This document shows positions 18,444-27,546 of a stretch of DNA of 64,000 bases, in pieces. Position 1 is the stretch's first letter. Each line of letters opens with the position of its first letter. The stretch comes from an uncultured bacterium (GTDB lineage Bacteria > Bacillota > Clostridia > Lachnospirales > Lachnospiraceae): NCBI GenBank assembly GCA_947381965.1, contig CANCXX010000011.1:34327-98326 (forward strand), in the 5' to 3' direction. The notes beneath the pieces were generated by a model, which was given only the letters and a program-made list of their open reading frames with translations, had not been told where the DNA came from and did not search any database. The translations under genes were made by a program, and so were the position numbers.

Positions 18444-20151
18444 TTATTCCACCTCCAATCTGCGAATGGTAAATTGCCTGATAAGTTTTACAAGTATCCA
18501 TCAATTCCTGATGCGTCCCATAGCCTTGCACACAGCCATTGTCCATGCAAAGAATATGATCCGCCCCCATTACAGTAGAAATTCTCTGTCCAATCAAAAG
18601 CACGGTAATGTTCCCTGCCCTATTGCGGAGATTCTCAAGAACTGCTGATTCTGTCCGGGCATCCAGCGCACTGGTGCAATCGTCAAGAATTAATATCCGC
18701 GGCTTTCGTACAAGCGCTCGTGCCAGGGATAGCCGTTGCTTTTGTCCGCCGGAAAGGTTCACGCCTCCCTGCCCAAGCAAAGTCTCATATCCTTGCAGGC
18801 TTTGTTCAATAAACGTATGGGCACAGGCGGTCTCTGCTGCCTGGCGCAGTTCGTCCTCACCAGCATCCGGCCGTCCCCAACGCAGGTTTTCCCTGATGGT
18901 TCCCGAAAAAAGCAACGCCTTCTGAGGCGCCACAGCAACAGCGCTCCGAAGTAATTTTGTATCTATCTGTGTCACATCGCATCCATCTATCAACACCTTT
19001 CCCTGTGTGGCATCATAAAGGCGTGGAATTAAATTTACCAATGTTGTTTTTCCGGCTCCGGTAGATCCAATGATTCCAACTGTCTCTCCAGGCTTTATAT
19101 GTATATCAATATCCCGAAGAGATTCCTTTCCTGCTCCTGCATAGGCAAAAAATACATGTTTAAAACGGATATCGCCTGTTATTTCAGGAGTCAGCGGTTT
19201 CCTTGGAACAGGCTGGACAGGCTTTTCCTCAAGAACTTCTTTTATCCTCCCGGAAGATGCAAAAGCACGGACCGCTGTATTTAATGAATTTGAAATCATC
19301 ATAACGGAAAACAAAACCTGTGTCATATAATTAACTGATGCCATCAGCCTTCCTATCTCAGAGCTTTTCTGACTTTTTGAAATCCACAGTAAAAGCACAA
19401 TCCCCAAATTAATGGTCAGATTGATAAAGGGAGAAAACACCGCCATTGTCCGTAAAGCCGCTGTATTGGCCGCCCCAAGATCATGGGACGCTTCTTCAAA
19501 TTTTGCAGTTTCCTCTTTCTCCCCATGAAACGCCTTCACAACACGGATCGCAGAGAGAAATTCCCTTGTGACGCCATTTAACCGATCCAGTCTATTTTGC
19601 ACCATACCAAACCTGGGATAACCAATCTTCATATTTCCCATAATCAGCAGAAAAACAACAAAAACAATAGCCGCCATAACAGGCGCCTGAGCCGGTGTCT
19701 GAAACATTATAAGCGCAGTAGCGCCAATACAGGTAATTGGAGCTTTTACCATCATACGCATAATGCTGTTAATAAAATCCTGTATCTGTGTTACATCATT
19801 TGTCATGCGGGTAATAATGGACGCAGGCTGCAGGCGGTCTATGTTTTCCATAGATAGCTGCTGTACATTGTGGTAGATATCGCGGCGCAGCTCACGGCCA
19901 ATCGTCTGGGAAGTACGGCTGGCAAACCGGTTACGCATAACGGCGCCCACAGCGCCAGCAAAAGCAATTCCAATCATAATAATTCCATAAAACAAAATCC
20001 TTCCAATATCCCCATTTCTTACTCCTTCATCCACAATGTAAGACATAAAGGCAGGCTGCAGAAGATCCGCCATAGCTTCCACTGTCAGGAAAAAGGTAGA
20101 CAACAGGAAAATTCCCAGATGTCTTTTTATGTATTTTGCAATCAGCTTCAT
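18436..20151 (-). CDS. ABC exporter subunit with degenerate Walker B
   Basis: A 571-residue half-transporter and partner of the gene at 16617. It has six predicted membrane helices and an ATPase with Walker A GSTGAGKTT, a normal LSGGQKQ signature, and Walker B ILILDDCTSALD, where the catalytic Glu is Asp. This non-catalytic site is typical of one half of heterodimeric exporters. The two genes are translationally coupled. Many such pairs are preceded by a MarR-type regulator; none is seen here in the 350 bp upstream. Confidence 0.93.
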   Translation of the reverse strand: MKLIAKYIKRHLGIFLLSTFFLTVEAMADLLQPAFMSYIVDEGVRNGDIGRILFYGIIMIGIAFAGAVGAVMRNRFASRTSQTIGRELRRDIYHNVQQLSMENIDRLQPASIITRMTNDVTQIQDFINSIMRMMVKAPITCIGATALIMFQTPAQAPVMAAIVFVVFLLIMGNMKIGYPRFGMVQNRLDRLNGVTREFLSAIRVVKAFHGEKEETAKFEEASHDLGAANTAALRTMAVFSPFINLTINLGIVLLLWISKSQKSSEIGRLMASVNYMTQVLFSVMMISNSLNTAVRAFASSGRIKEVLEEKPVQPVPRKPLTPEITGDIRFKHVFFAYAGAGKESLRDIDIHIKPGETVGIIGSTGAGKTTLVNLIPRLYDATQGKVLIDGCDVTQIDTKLLRSAVAVAPQKALLFSGTIRENLRWGRPDAGEDELRQAAETACAHTFIEQSLQGYETLLGQGGVNLSGGQKQRLSLARALVRKPRILILDDCTSALDARTESAVLENLRNRAGNITVLLIGQRISTVMGADHILCMDNGCVQGYGTHQELMDTCKTYQAIYHSQIGGGING

Positions 20152-20500
20152 TCCTTTCCAGACTTCCTTTCTGTGTTATTATCTTCTTTTATTAATGACT
20201 GCTGGCTATGGATTTGGGGGAAGGGTACCAGGGAAGAGACGACGAATGAAGGCGACAAAATCCGGAAAGATATTGGAAAAGCACAATCTGAAAGTGACTA
20301 TTTGCATCAAAGGCAGGATGACTGCTTTTACGGTTTCCCGGACCTCCATGGACGCGCAGTTACAGAACACGCCTTCTTTCTTTGAGGATTCCCCGACAAT
20401 AAAATGGAAAATATACCATGGACCTTGCTCAAATAACTGATTTATTGAATCATGCCCTGTTTACCCACCATTAGAAGTGACAGGCAAACAGGGCACATCT
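20152..20500. other. Intergenic region without a recognised gene
   Basis: Between the ABC exporter start and the oxidoreductase stop. Apart from the terminator at 20454-20494, I see no RNA gene. A plus-strand frame of 67 codons from 20246 has only a weak ribosome site and no recognisable family, so I do not call it. The exporter promoter must lie here, but no convincing box pair stands out. Confidence 0.5.
20454..20494 (-). terminator. Hairpin terminator of the FAD/siroheme oxidoreductase gene
   Basis: GCCCTGTTT(A)CC at 20454-20465 pairs with GG(C)AAACAGGGC at 20483-20494, seven bases past the stop codon. The T-tract is weak. Confidence 0.65.
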
Positions 20501-23083
20501 TTAACAGGTAGCGCCGCCTTTCATATGTTTCTGTGCAGATATGTTTTCCTGCTTTCTTGCCAGCAGATCATCTGCAAGAAGCTGCTCCTGTACTTTTTCA
20601 AATCCAATTCTTGCCACTGTGTCTGCAAAGCGTTCCCCTGTAATCCCCTGTTCGCGGAACAGCAATATCGCTTTTTCCACAATGGAAAGCACTTCTTCTT
20701 TATCTGTAAATACCTTATCCAGATAACGGCCCTGTGCTACCTTCTTGCCCCAGCGTCCGCCTATGTAAACACGATAGCCATTGACATAATCTTCCAGCAC
20801 GCCAAAAGGACATTTACCCATACAGCGTCCGCAGTGATTGCATTCCTCCTGATTAATCACCAGCTTGCCATCCCTTACCCCGGCGACCTTAATCGGACAG
20901 TTTGCTTCTACCTGGCAAACCTTACATCCCTTACATTTCTCCGGATCAATCTGGGGTACCCGCTGTCCAATGATACCCAAATCGTTCAGATCCGGTTTTA
21001 CGCAGTTATTGGGACATCCGCCCACTGCGATTTTAAACTTATGAGGCAGTTTGACATTCGCGTACCCATGAAAGAATCTTTCATGAATTTCCTCTGATAA
21101 TCCAAAGGTATCTATCAGGCCATACTGACATGTGGTTCCCTTACAGGATACTACAGGACGTACTTTGGAGCCTGTGCCTCCCATTTCCAGACCTGCTTCA
21201 AGCAGATATTCCCTGAGAGGTTCAATATTCTCAAAAGGAACTCCCTGTATTTCCATCGTAAGACGGGAGGTCATGGTAACTTCACCGCTTCCAAATTTCT
21301 CTGCCGCTTCCGCGATTGCCTTTGCTTCTTCTGCTGTAATCTTTCCATTTCTGGTTATCACACGGCCATTAAACTTGTCAGGGGTTCTTTTATCCTTCAG
21401 GAATCCAAGCGCTTTGACTTTTGTTTCTTCTTCCTTGGAAACCTGGTTTTCCGCGCTTTTCACTTTTACATCATTAAAGAATGTTGCACCTTCCAGCACA
21501 ACAGTGTTGGTATATCCAAAATGGCGCAGACGGTTCTGAAGGAAGTAGCCTCTCTTTCCTTTCGCACAGACAAGCAGTAATTTCTCATCCTTTCCAATGC
21601 CTGGAAGCTCACCGTTTACTTTTGCAAGCTCAATATACTCTGCACCCCGGATAGACGGCATGGGAGCCACATCAAGTACCCTGTATCCTTCCGCCGCACC
21701 TGCTGCATACTCTGCAGGCGTCATGCTGACCATATCTCCATTCAGTTTATTGAGCAGCACATATACTGCCTGCACCAGAGGATGGATTGCTGTGGAAAAA
21801 GGCGGTGCATATGCAAAGTCCGCATTTTCAAAGTCCTCCAGCTTTGCCCCCATGTTAATTCCCATAACAGCAATGTCCACCATCTTATCCACTGCGCCTG
21901 GTCCAAACACCTGTATGCCGAGAAGTTTATGGCTCTCTTTATCCGCAATAAGCTTTGTGGCAAAAAATGCCGCATCAGGATAATAATGCGCCTTATCGTC
22001 TGTAACTGCAAGAACTGTTTCCACCTGATATCCGGCTGCTATGGCCTGTTCTTCCGTAAGTCCTGTACGTCCACAGTTAAGATCTGGCAGTTTTACTACA
22101 CCGGTTCCCAACACCCCCGGATATTCCGTTTCTCCGCCTGCAAGGACCTTCCCTAATGTGCGTCCTTCCATATTAGCGGAAGACCCCATAGGCGACCACT
22201 GGGGGGCTCCTGTTATACGGTTGGTAACTTGTACACAATCCCCTGCCGCATAAATATCCGGAAGATTTGTTTTCATTTCCCTGTCTACCAGAATCGTCCC
22301 CCGGTTCATCTCAATGCCGCTGCCTTCCAGGAATGCAGTGTTGGGACGAATGCCTGCTGCCATAATTACCAGATTACAGCTTAGCATTCCGGCAGAGGTC
22401 TTAATGGCATTTACACTGCCATCACCCAAAATTTCTTCTGCTTTAGTGCCTGTAATTACCCGGATGCCTTTCTTTAACAAATGCTTTTTACCAAAGGCTG
22501 CCATTTCCGGATCTAAAATATTGGGCATAATCTGGGGCGCAAAGTCAATAACCGTAACAGAAACGCCTTTTTGCTGGAGATTTTCTGCCATCTCCAATCC
22601 AATAAAACCAGCTCCTACCACTACCGCCTTTTTGACACTGTTTTCTTCCACAAATGCCCGTACTCCAATGGCGTCCTGCGGCGTTCTTATGGTAAATACA
22701 CCTTCCAGCTCCATCCCTTTTACAGGCGGAACGGCCGGAGACGCACCTGTGGCAATTACCAGCTTGTCATAATGTAATACTTCCTCTTCTCCGGTCCTGG
22801 CGTCTCTCACCTTCACTGACTTTGTCTGAACATCAATGCCAGTAGCTTCCTTTTCTGTAAGCACCTCCACTCCTGTAAGCGCAGCATACTTTTCAGGCGT
22901 ATTAACGATCAGCTCTTCTCTCTCCTGAATCAGGCCGCCTACATAATAGGGAAGTCCGCACCCTGCATAGGAAATATCTCTGCTCTTGGAAAGCAAAGTC
23001 ACCTGTGCACTCCTGTCTTCCCTTTTTAATTTTGCCGCCGTCTTTGTTCCGGCAGCAACACCTCCAATTACAAGTACCTTCAT
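20501..23083 (-). CDS. CoA-disulfide reductase-rhodanese-siroheme reductase-ferredoxin fusion
   Basis: An 860-residue cytoplasmic redox enzyme with four parts. Residues 1-450: FAD/NAD(P)H disulfide reductase of the CoA-disulfide reductase/NADH oxidase family, with GGVAAGTKTA and redox Cys42 in YAGCGLPYYVGG. Residues 455-545: rhodanese domain with Cys506 in CAKGKR. Residues 575-710: sulfite/nitrite reductase-like domain with four Cys (647, 652, 690, 694; GGCPNNC) suited to a siroheme-[4Fe-4S] centre, although the first pair is CX4C rather than the common CX5C. Residues 715-760: two [4Fe-4S] ferredoxin motifs (717/720/723/729 and 748/751/754/758). It probably passes electrons from NAD(P)H to a sulfur substrate such as a persulfide, polysulfide or sulfite (inference). 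AAGGAGGG precedes the ATG; it ends in a hairpin. Confidence 0.9.
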   Translation of the reverse strand: MKVLVIGGVAAGTKTAAKLKREDRSAQVTLLSKSRDISYAGCGLPYYVGGLIQEREELIVNTPEKYAALTGVEVLTEKEATGIDVQTKSVKVRDARTGEEEVLHYDKLVIATGASPAVPPVKGMELEGVFTIRTPQDAIGVRAFVEENSVKKAVVVGAGFIGLEMAENLQQKGVSVTVIDFAPQIMPNILDPEMAAFGKKHLLKKGIRVITGTKAEEILGDGSVNAIKTSAGMLSCNLVIMAAGIRPNTAFLEGSGIEMNRGTILVDREMKTNLPDIYAAGDCVQVTNRITGAPQWSPMGSSANMEGRTLGKVLAGGETEYPGVLGTGVVKLPDLNCGRTGLTEEQAIAAGYQVETVLAVTDDKAHYYPDAAFFATKLIADKESHKLLGIQVFGPGAVDKMVDIAVMGINMGAKLEDFENADFAYAPPFSTAIHPLVQAVYVLLNKLNGDMVSMTPAEYAAGAAEGYRVLDVAPMPSIRGAEYIELAKVNGELPGIGKDEKLLLVCAKGKRGYFLQNRLRHFGYTNTVVLEGATFFNDVKVKSAENQVSKEEETKVKALGFLKDKRTPDKFNGRVITRNGKITAEEAKAIAEAAEKFGSGEVTMTSRLTMEIQGVPFENIEPLREYLLEAGLEMGGTGSKVRPVVSCKGTTCQYGLIDTFGLSEEIHERFFHGYANVKLPHKFKIAVGGCPNNCVKPDLNDLGIIGQRVPQIDPEKCKGCKVCQVEANCPIKVAGVRDGKLVINQEECNHCGRCMGKCPFGVLEDYVNGYRVYIGGRWGKKVAQGRYLDKVFTDKEEVLSIVEKAILLFREQGITGERFADTVARIGFEKVQEQLLADDLLARKQENISAQKHMKGGATC

Positions 23084-23130
23084 GTAAACCCTCCTTAAAT
23101 ATGATATATTGACAATATAATAACTCCATC

Positions 23131-23526
23131 CCCGGAGTCTATTACCGCAATCAAAACACCCCTGCCTGTCAAATACGGGCTCCGTGCCGTAACCGGAAAC
23201 ACACAGGAAGCCTGCTTCCCTGAAAGGGTTGCAAAATAAAGCCTTTTGGGTTTTTCCACATATTCAATTTCATCTAATTGCGTAAATGTATCAATAAGGT
23301 TCTCCGGAATCGTTACGATTGCATATCCGGCTATCAACTCTTCCACACGGACAACCCCCTGCAGCCTTCCAATATCGCCGTTGTATTTTACTATTAATTC
23401 CCATGTACTGTCTTTTTCTGAATATCCAACCTCTAACTGACCGGATTTTTGCCTGTCTGCCTCTGTTGTTTCCAACGCAAGATTCAATAGCGTTTCCAAT
23501 TTTTGATTTGCCATAAAAACTTCCAC
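23131..23526 (-). pseudogene. CspB-like S8 subtilase, N-terminal fragment ending at the catalytic Asp
   Basis: Encodes the prodomain typical of clostridial CspB-like subtilases (starting MANQKLETLLNLALE; VRVEELIAGYAIVTIP; IEYVEKPKRLYFA) and the first catalytic motif GRGVLIAVIDSG. Directly after IDSG the frame leaves the family and stops within about 15 codons (open to 23095). The next expected residues, IDFESPEFRD and the His and Ser parts, are found on the same strand at 3917 and below. No active protease can come from this piece alone. It ends 12 bp before the oxidoreductase start codon, so its truncation point also forms that gene's leader. Confidence 0.8.
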
Positions 23527-23756
23527 AGCTTTCCTGTGTTCTGTTAACCTTAAGCTATGCGGCCTAATCCCGCCCTGTGTCAGTCAGTCATAAAAGCTTT
23601 GGACATACTATGCGCCATCTGGTTTTTATTATATCAACATAATCTCTAAAAATCTATCCTGTTTCCCTATTTTAAAATTGAATCTTTTCCGATAATATTA
23701 TAAAATGAAGATATAGCAACCATTTGAACATTCCTGCCAAAGATAAGGAGGTGCCT

Positions 23757-24728
23757 ATGCAAGTACCTGAAAATTCTGACAGAAATCTTTCCAGTGGCAA
23801 ATCGCTTACAGATGGCGAGCTTGGCTATCCAGTTCATGTTTCTTTTATTGAACTGTCCAAAATGTATCTGCATAAAATCCTTTGGAACTGGCACCCGGAA
23901 ATTGAAATCATATATGTCCATCAGGGGGAAGCCAGTCTTATTACAGATGATAAAAAAATCCGGATACAATCGGGACAGGGGGTTTTTATTGGCCAGAATG
24001 TGATACATTCCGTACTTTCTCCGGACTCTTCCGAAGAATGCTGTCTATATTCCATCACCTTCCATCCTTCTTTTCTCTTCGGATATGGAAATACTCTGAT
24101 GAATGATAAATTTCTGTCCCCATTGCTTAGTTCTCCCGCATATCGGGTAATACCACTAAATGAACAAACACCTGCTTTTAAAGAATTAATATCGGTTGTC
24201 CATTCCGTAATCCGGGCCAGCCTGGAGAAAAAATATGGGTATGAATTAATCACCAAATCCTGCCTCTGCCAGTTTTGGGTTGCTCTGCTTGAAAACTTTA
24301 TTCCGCCAAATATCAGAAGCAGCCGGCAAGGCAGCCTCCCTCTTGATGAAGTCAGGGTAAAAGAAGCAATTATGTATATGGAAGAGCATTACTCTGAACA
24401 TATTTCCCTGGAGCAGATAGCTGATTTTGTCCATATCAGCAAAAGCGAATGCTGCCGTTGTTTCAAAAGAACTTTGCAGCTTTCCCCCATTGAATACTTA
24501 ATGAGATACCGTATTTTTAAAGCGGTCAGTCTGATACAAAGCGGCGCCCCGGCTGCACGTTCCATATCAGAACTTGCCTTTAGCGTAGGATTTAATAATG
24601 TCAGTTATTTCAACAAAGTCTTCAGACAGTATATAAACTGCACTCCGGGCGAATATCGGAAAGGACTGAAAGAAACGTCCAAAAACCCACTCACCCTTCC
24701 TGAATTACCGATGACTCCAAATGGTTAA
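23757..24728 (+). CDS. AraC family transcriptional regulator
   Basis: A 323-residue regulator. An N-terminal cupin sensing domain (WHPEIEIIYVHQGEASLI; GQGVFIGQNVIHSV) is followed by a C-terminal double helix-turn-helix (ISLEQIADFVHISKSECCRCFK; SISELAFSVGFNNVSYFNKVFRQYINCTPGEYR). Start: ATG at 23757 after AAGGAGG; the frame extends upstream without a ribosome site. Its 3' end overlaps the convergent gene at 24691 by 38 bp. The target genes are not evident. Confidence 0.92.
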   Translation: MQVPENSDRNLSSGKSLTDGELGYPVHVSFIELSKMYLHKILWNWHPEIEIIYVHQGEASLITDDKKIRIQSGQGVFIGQNVIHSVLSPDSSEECCLYSITFHPSFLFGYGNTLMNDKFLSPLLSSPAYRVIPLNEQTPAFKELISVVHSVIRASLEKKYGYELITKSCLCQFWVALLENFIPPNIRSSRQGSLPLDEVRVKEAIMYMEEHYSEHISLEQIADFVHISKSECCRCFKRTLQLSPIEYLMRYRIFKAVSLIQSGAPAARSISELAFSVGFNNVSYFNKVFRQYINCTPGEYRKGLKETSKNPLTLPELPMTPNG

Positions 24729-25539
24729 GGTCATAACAGCCTGTTTGTGCCATTAAACCTTTTAACGCATCATTTACCTGTCTGATAGCGTCAAGCATAG
24801 TATCCTTCTTTCCCATTGGCCCTATTAACCGGCGGATACAGACCCCGTCTGCCCCCAGTGCAAGCGCTTTAAAGACATTCTCACCACTATAAATTCCCCA
24901 GTCCAAAAGTACTGGCACCTGTCCCCCTGCCACCTTTTTAATATTTCGCAAAACCCTTGACAGTGGCGGGGCGGACAGGAACGGGTATGGGCGGGAAATG
25001 AGAATCCCCTCTGCACCTGCCTCCAGGCATTTATAGGCGTCCTGCATACTCAATATTCCTTTTATAACAAAAGGACGGGAAGCATTTTTGACAATCATAC
25101 CGATTTCTTCCATACTTTTAGGAGCCATATGCTGTCCTGAAATAATTGCATATTCTCCATTGTGATCAAATGCGCCTGCAATATCTATTCCAACCGCAAA
25201 CGCCCCTTGTTCCTCTGCTTTCTTTATCTTTTCAATAATTATCCGGTTATCTGCATATGGCTTTATTATACTGATTATTTTAGCGCCTGTAGCCGCCATT
25301 TGAATAAACGCTTTTTCCTCCTCCACATCTGTAAAGCATGCAATTCCCGCCCTGTACACGTCTTTTGCCGCTTCCTCTCCTTCATTTTCCGCTATCTTCT
25401 TTTCTCCCAAGGATGTGAATGCCGCCATAACCGGCGTTGAAAACTTCTCCCCAAATAAGGTAAAGGATGTATCTGGTTTTCTTCCGTCAATATACCGCCT
25501 CTCAATCCATAGAGAAGCAAGATCGTTTTTTTCTTCCAT
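24691..25539 (-). CDS. FMN-dependent alpha-hydroxy-acid dehydrogenase-like protein, atypical active site
   Basis: A 282-residue TIM-barrel protein resembling lactate oxidase/glycolate oxidase-type flavoenzymes. FMN-binding features are seen near the end (VLLDWGIYSGENVFKALALGADGVCI; usual form LDGGIRRGTDVFKALALGA) and PFVIKGI around mid-protein. However, where the family has the SNHGGRQLD loop with the catalytic His and Arg, this protein reads ISRPYPFLSAPPL. It is also 60-80 residues shorter than usual. It may bind FMN but use other chemistry or act on other substrates (inference). It is convergent with the AraC gene and is otherwise alone. Confidence 0.75.
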   Translation of the reverse strand: MEEKNDLASLWIERRYIDGRKPDTSFTLFGEKFSTPVMAAFTSLGEKKIAENEGEEAAKDVYRAGIACFTDVEEEKAFIQMAATGAKIISIIKPYADNRIIIEKIKKAEEQGAFAVGIDIAGAFDHNGEYAIISGQHMAPKSMEEIGMIVKNASRPFVIKGILSMQDAYKCLEAGAEGILISRPYPFLSAPPLSRVLRNIKKVAGGQVPVLLDWGIYSGENVFKALALGADGVCIRRLIGPMGKKDTMLDAIRQVNDALKGLMAQTGCYDLNHLESSVIQEG

Positions 25540-25628
25540 GCCTGCTCCTTTTCGCCAGAATCATCAATATCTGTTTCCTTTTTATCTTAATGAATTAAAA
25601 ATTAAAAGTCAATCTTGTCTCTTTGATT

Positions 25629-27062
25629 TTACTCATAACAATCATTTTTTAATTCACTACTGTCCCATATTTTATAACTTCTCACCGCTTCTTCCTGAAA
25701 CTGTGCTATTTTCAACATATTTTGGGCCAACTCTTTTCCTCTCCCGGCTGAAAGCTTTATTCTGTGATAATAAGACGGCGCCCCTTTCATATAAAGGGGA
25801 ACAGACTCAGCAATTTTTCCTGCTTCTGCCATCATTTTTTCTATTTGATCTGCCGTTTCCTTCCACTTATATGCCCCTTCCAGAAGTTTTGGAATCTTTA
25901 CCTGCAGAACCATCCTTCCCAGATGCTGACCTGAAAGCATCTCTTTTCTTCCAAACCACTCTAAAAGTCCTCTCCCCCCGTCTTCCTTTAAAAGGCTGTC
26001 TGAAATCAGGGGAATTCCCTGAAACGCAAAATCCTTTATGTCCATCATGGTAAGCTTCTCTCCGTTCATTCCCTTTTTACTGCCTGAGGAGGCTTCCATA
26101 AGCTGCATAATAACCGCCGCACATCCATCTCTCTTATCAGCAGGAAGCTTCATCATTCCCGCAGATAATGCCGCCGCATATTCCCCCAGTGCTCCCCGTC
26201 CTCCTACATCTTTATTTTTTCTTCCTCCAAAAGTGGTCACATAGCCGCCTCTGCTTCCATCGAAGCTTAATGCCGCAAACATGTATTTAATATCATGATA
26301 TCCCGCAAAATTACTTTTCTCTACAGGCGTCTCTATATATCTGATATGCTCCTGGGGTATAATAGAAATTCCGAGAACGCTGACATAATCGTTTTCCCCA
26401 CAGATTCCCTGCAGCTTCTCCCTTCTCTCCCTGTACGCTTCCTTATCGTATTTTTTCTTCCATTCTGTAACCGCCTCCTCTGAAAAGCCCTGTCCGTCTA
26501 CCGAATAACATATATCCACAAGATCGCTATATTTAGTTTCCATAGTCACATACTGCGCTTTGTTGCCCCCCTTAGAATGACCTGTCACAATGAGCCTTTG
26601 GTTTTTGTCAATGTTTATGGTTTCAACCACTTCTTCAAAATAGGCAAGCGCATGGCTTTGCTGGATAGTGACCGCTCTGGTCATTCCAATTCCATTATCC
26701 GGCCATTCCCCATCGCCCGTTCCACGGTAAACCACATAAACGCTGCTTTCATCCTGACTTTTAAAAGTACATGCAGCCGTACCTTTATCATATCCCATGT
26801 TGGCGCTTTGACAACAAACAGACAGATTTCCTACTTCCTCATTTTTGACAGCCTCCTTTAGCACAGTGTATTCTCCCGCATGAATACCGCCTCCTCCATA
26901 ATCCGGATGACCTTCAAGGCTCTCTATAATCTCTTTTAAGGATGCGCCCTCTTCCGCCTCTTTATAGTCCAGATACATATAAGTATCCAATATCATGCTG
27001 ATTTCCGCCTCTGAAACCTTTTCGTTTATGTGACCACCATCCTTCTTTTTCGAAACCTCCAC
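25629..27062 (-). CDS. Lipase-like alpha/beta hydrolase, candidate type VII secretion effector
   Basis: A 477-residue protein of the Mbeg1/DUF2974-like lipase group. The nucleophile elbow is GHSKGG (Ser163), preceded by VVYRGTGD. The C-terminal 130 residues are mostly helical and end with YKIWD, matching the YxxxD/E export motif of type VII substrates. There is no Sec signal peptide. It is the last gene of the EssC/WXG100 cluster, so export by that system is likely (inference); substrate and target unknown. The assigned GTG start has no good ribosome site, and an ATG near 26996 is possible. No partner immunity gene is obvious nearby. Confidence 0.8.
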   Translation of the reverse strand: MEVSKKKDGGHINEKVSEAEISMILDTYMYLDYKEAEEGASLKEIIESLEGHPDYGGGGIHAGEYTVLKEAVKNEEVGNLSVCCQSANMGYDKGTAACTFKSQDESSVYVVYRGTGDGEWPDNGIGMTRAVTIQQSHALAYFEEVVETINIDKNQRLIVTGHSKGGNKAQYVTMETKYSDLVDICYSVDGQGFSEEAVTEWKKKYDKEAYRERREKLQGICGENDYVSVLGISIIPQEHIRYIETPVEKSNFAGYHDIKYMFAALSFDGSRGGYVTTFGGRKNKDVGGRGALGEYAAALSAGMMKLPADKRDGCAAVIMQLMEASSGSKKGMNGEKLTMMDIKDFAFQGIPLISDSLLKEDGGRGLLEWFGRKEMLSGQHLGRMVLQVKIPKLLEGAYKWKETADQIEKMMAEAGKIAESVPLYMKGAPSYYHRIKLSAGRGKELAQNMLKIAQFQEEAVRSYKIWDSSELKNDCYE

Positions 27063-27206
27063 GCCAAAACACTTTCAGTTGCTGCAGACAAATGTAAAAC
27101 TTCCAAAATTATAATAAGCGCCAAACTAATTTGCCCTACACTATATGTAGTCTGCATAATTTGTCTGTTTCACAATTGCCTGCAACTTTGCTGCTCAAAA
27201 TATTTT

Positions 27207-27521
27207 TTACATCACTACACTGGCATTCAGGCTGCCCCCCTGCTGGCTATTTCCCGCCTCTGCTCTTTGATACTGGCCCGCCATTTCCTGTAAATCCTTT
27301 ACATGCTCCTGGACCATGCGGTAAAGCCTGTCCATATCTGCCTGCAAAGAATAAAACCTGTTTCCATAAGCCTGGGCTGCTTCCCCCTGCCAGATCCCTT
27401 TCATTCCCTGCACCTGTGACATCATTTCACTGGTCAGATTTTTGATCTGACTGCCAGTAACAGCAAATTCTCCTGAAGTCTGCAATAGCTTTTCCGGTGT
27501 AACTTTTAAAATTCCTTCCAT
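27207..27521 (-). CDS. WXG100 family protein (fifth in the array)
   Basis: A 104-residue helical-hairpin protein of the EsxA/YukE family. It has the canonical Trp-X-Gly turn at Trp44 (GIWQGEA) and a C-terminal export motif YQRAE. Start: ATG at 27521 after AAAGGAGG; the frame extends upstream into the neighbouring gene without reason. Together with the gene at 27547 it is the most canonical pair of the array, and the two may form a heterodimer secreted by EssC (inference). Confidence 0.9.
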   Translation of the reverse strand: MEGILKVTPEKLLQTSGEFAVTGSQIKNLTSEMMSQVQGMKGIWQGEAAQAYGNRFYSLQADMDRLYRMVQEHVKDLQEMAGQYQRAEAGNSQQGGSLNASVVM

Positions 27522-27546
27522 AAATGATCCTCCTTTTCTTAAACCA

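Noticed and set aside
20246-20440. Small plus-strand open frame between the ABC exporter and the oxidoreductase gene
   Set aside because: Weak ribosome site, no recognisable domain, and an amino-acid pattern not typical of a real protein.
3917-23131. The 19 kb between the subtilase halves as an excisable, skin-like element
   Set aside because: It contains core genes such as gltX and cheA and no recombinase, and the flanks show no clear attachment-site symmetry beyond a shared GG. The split itself is kept as a finding.
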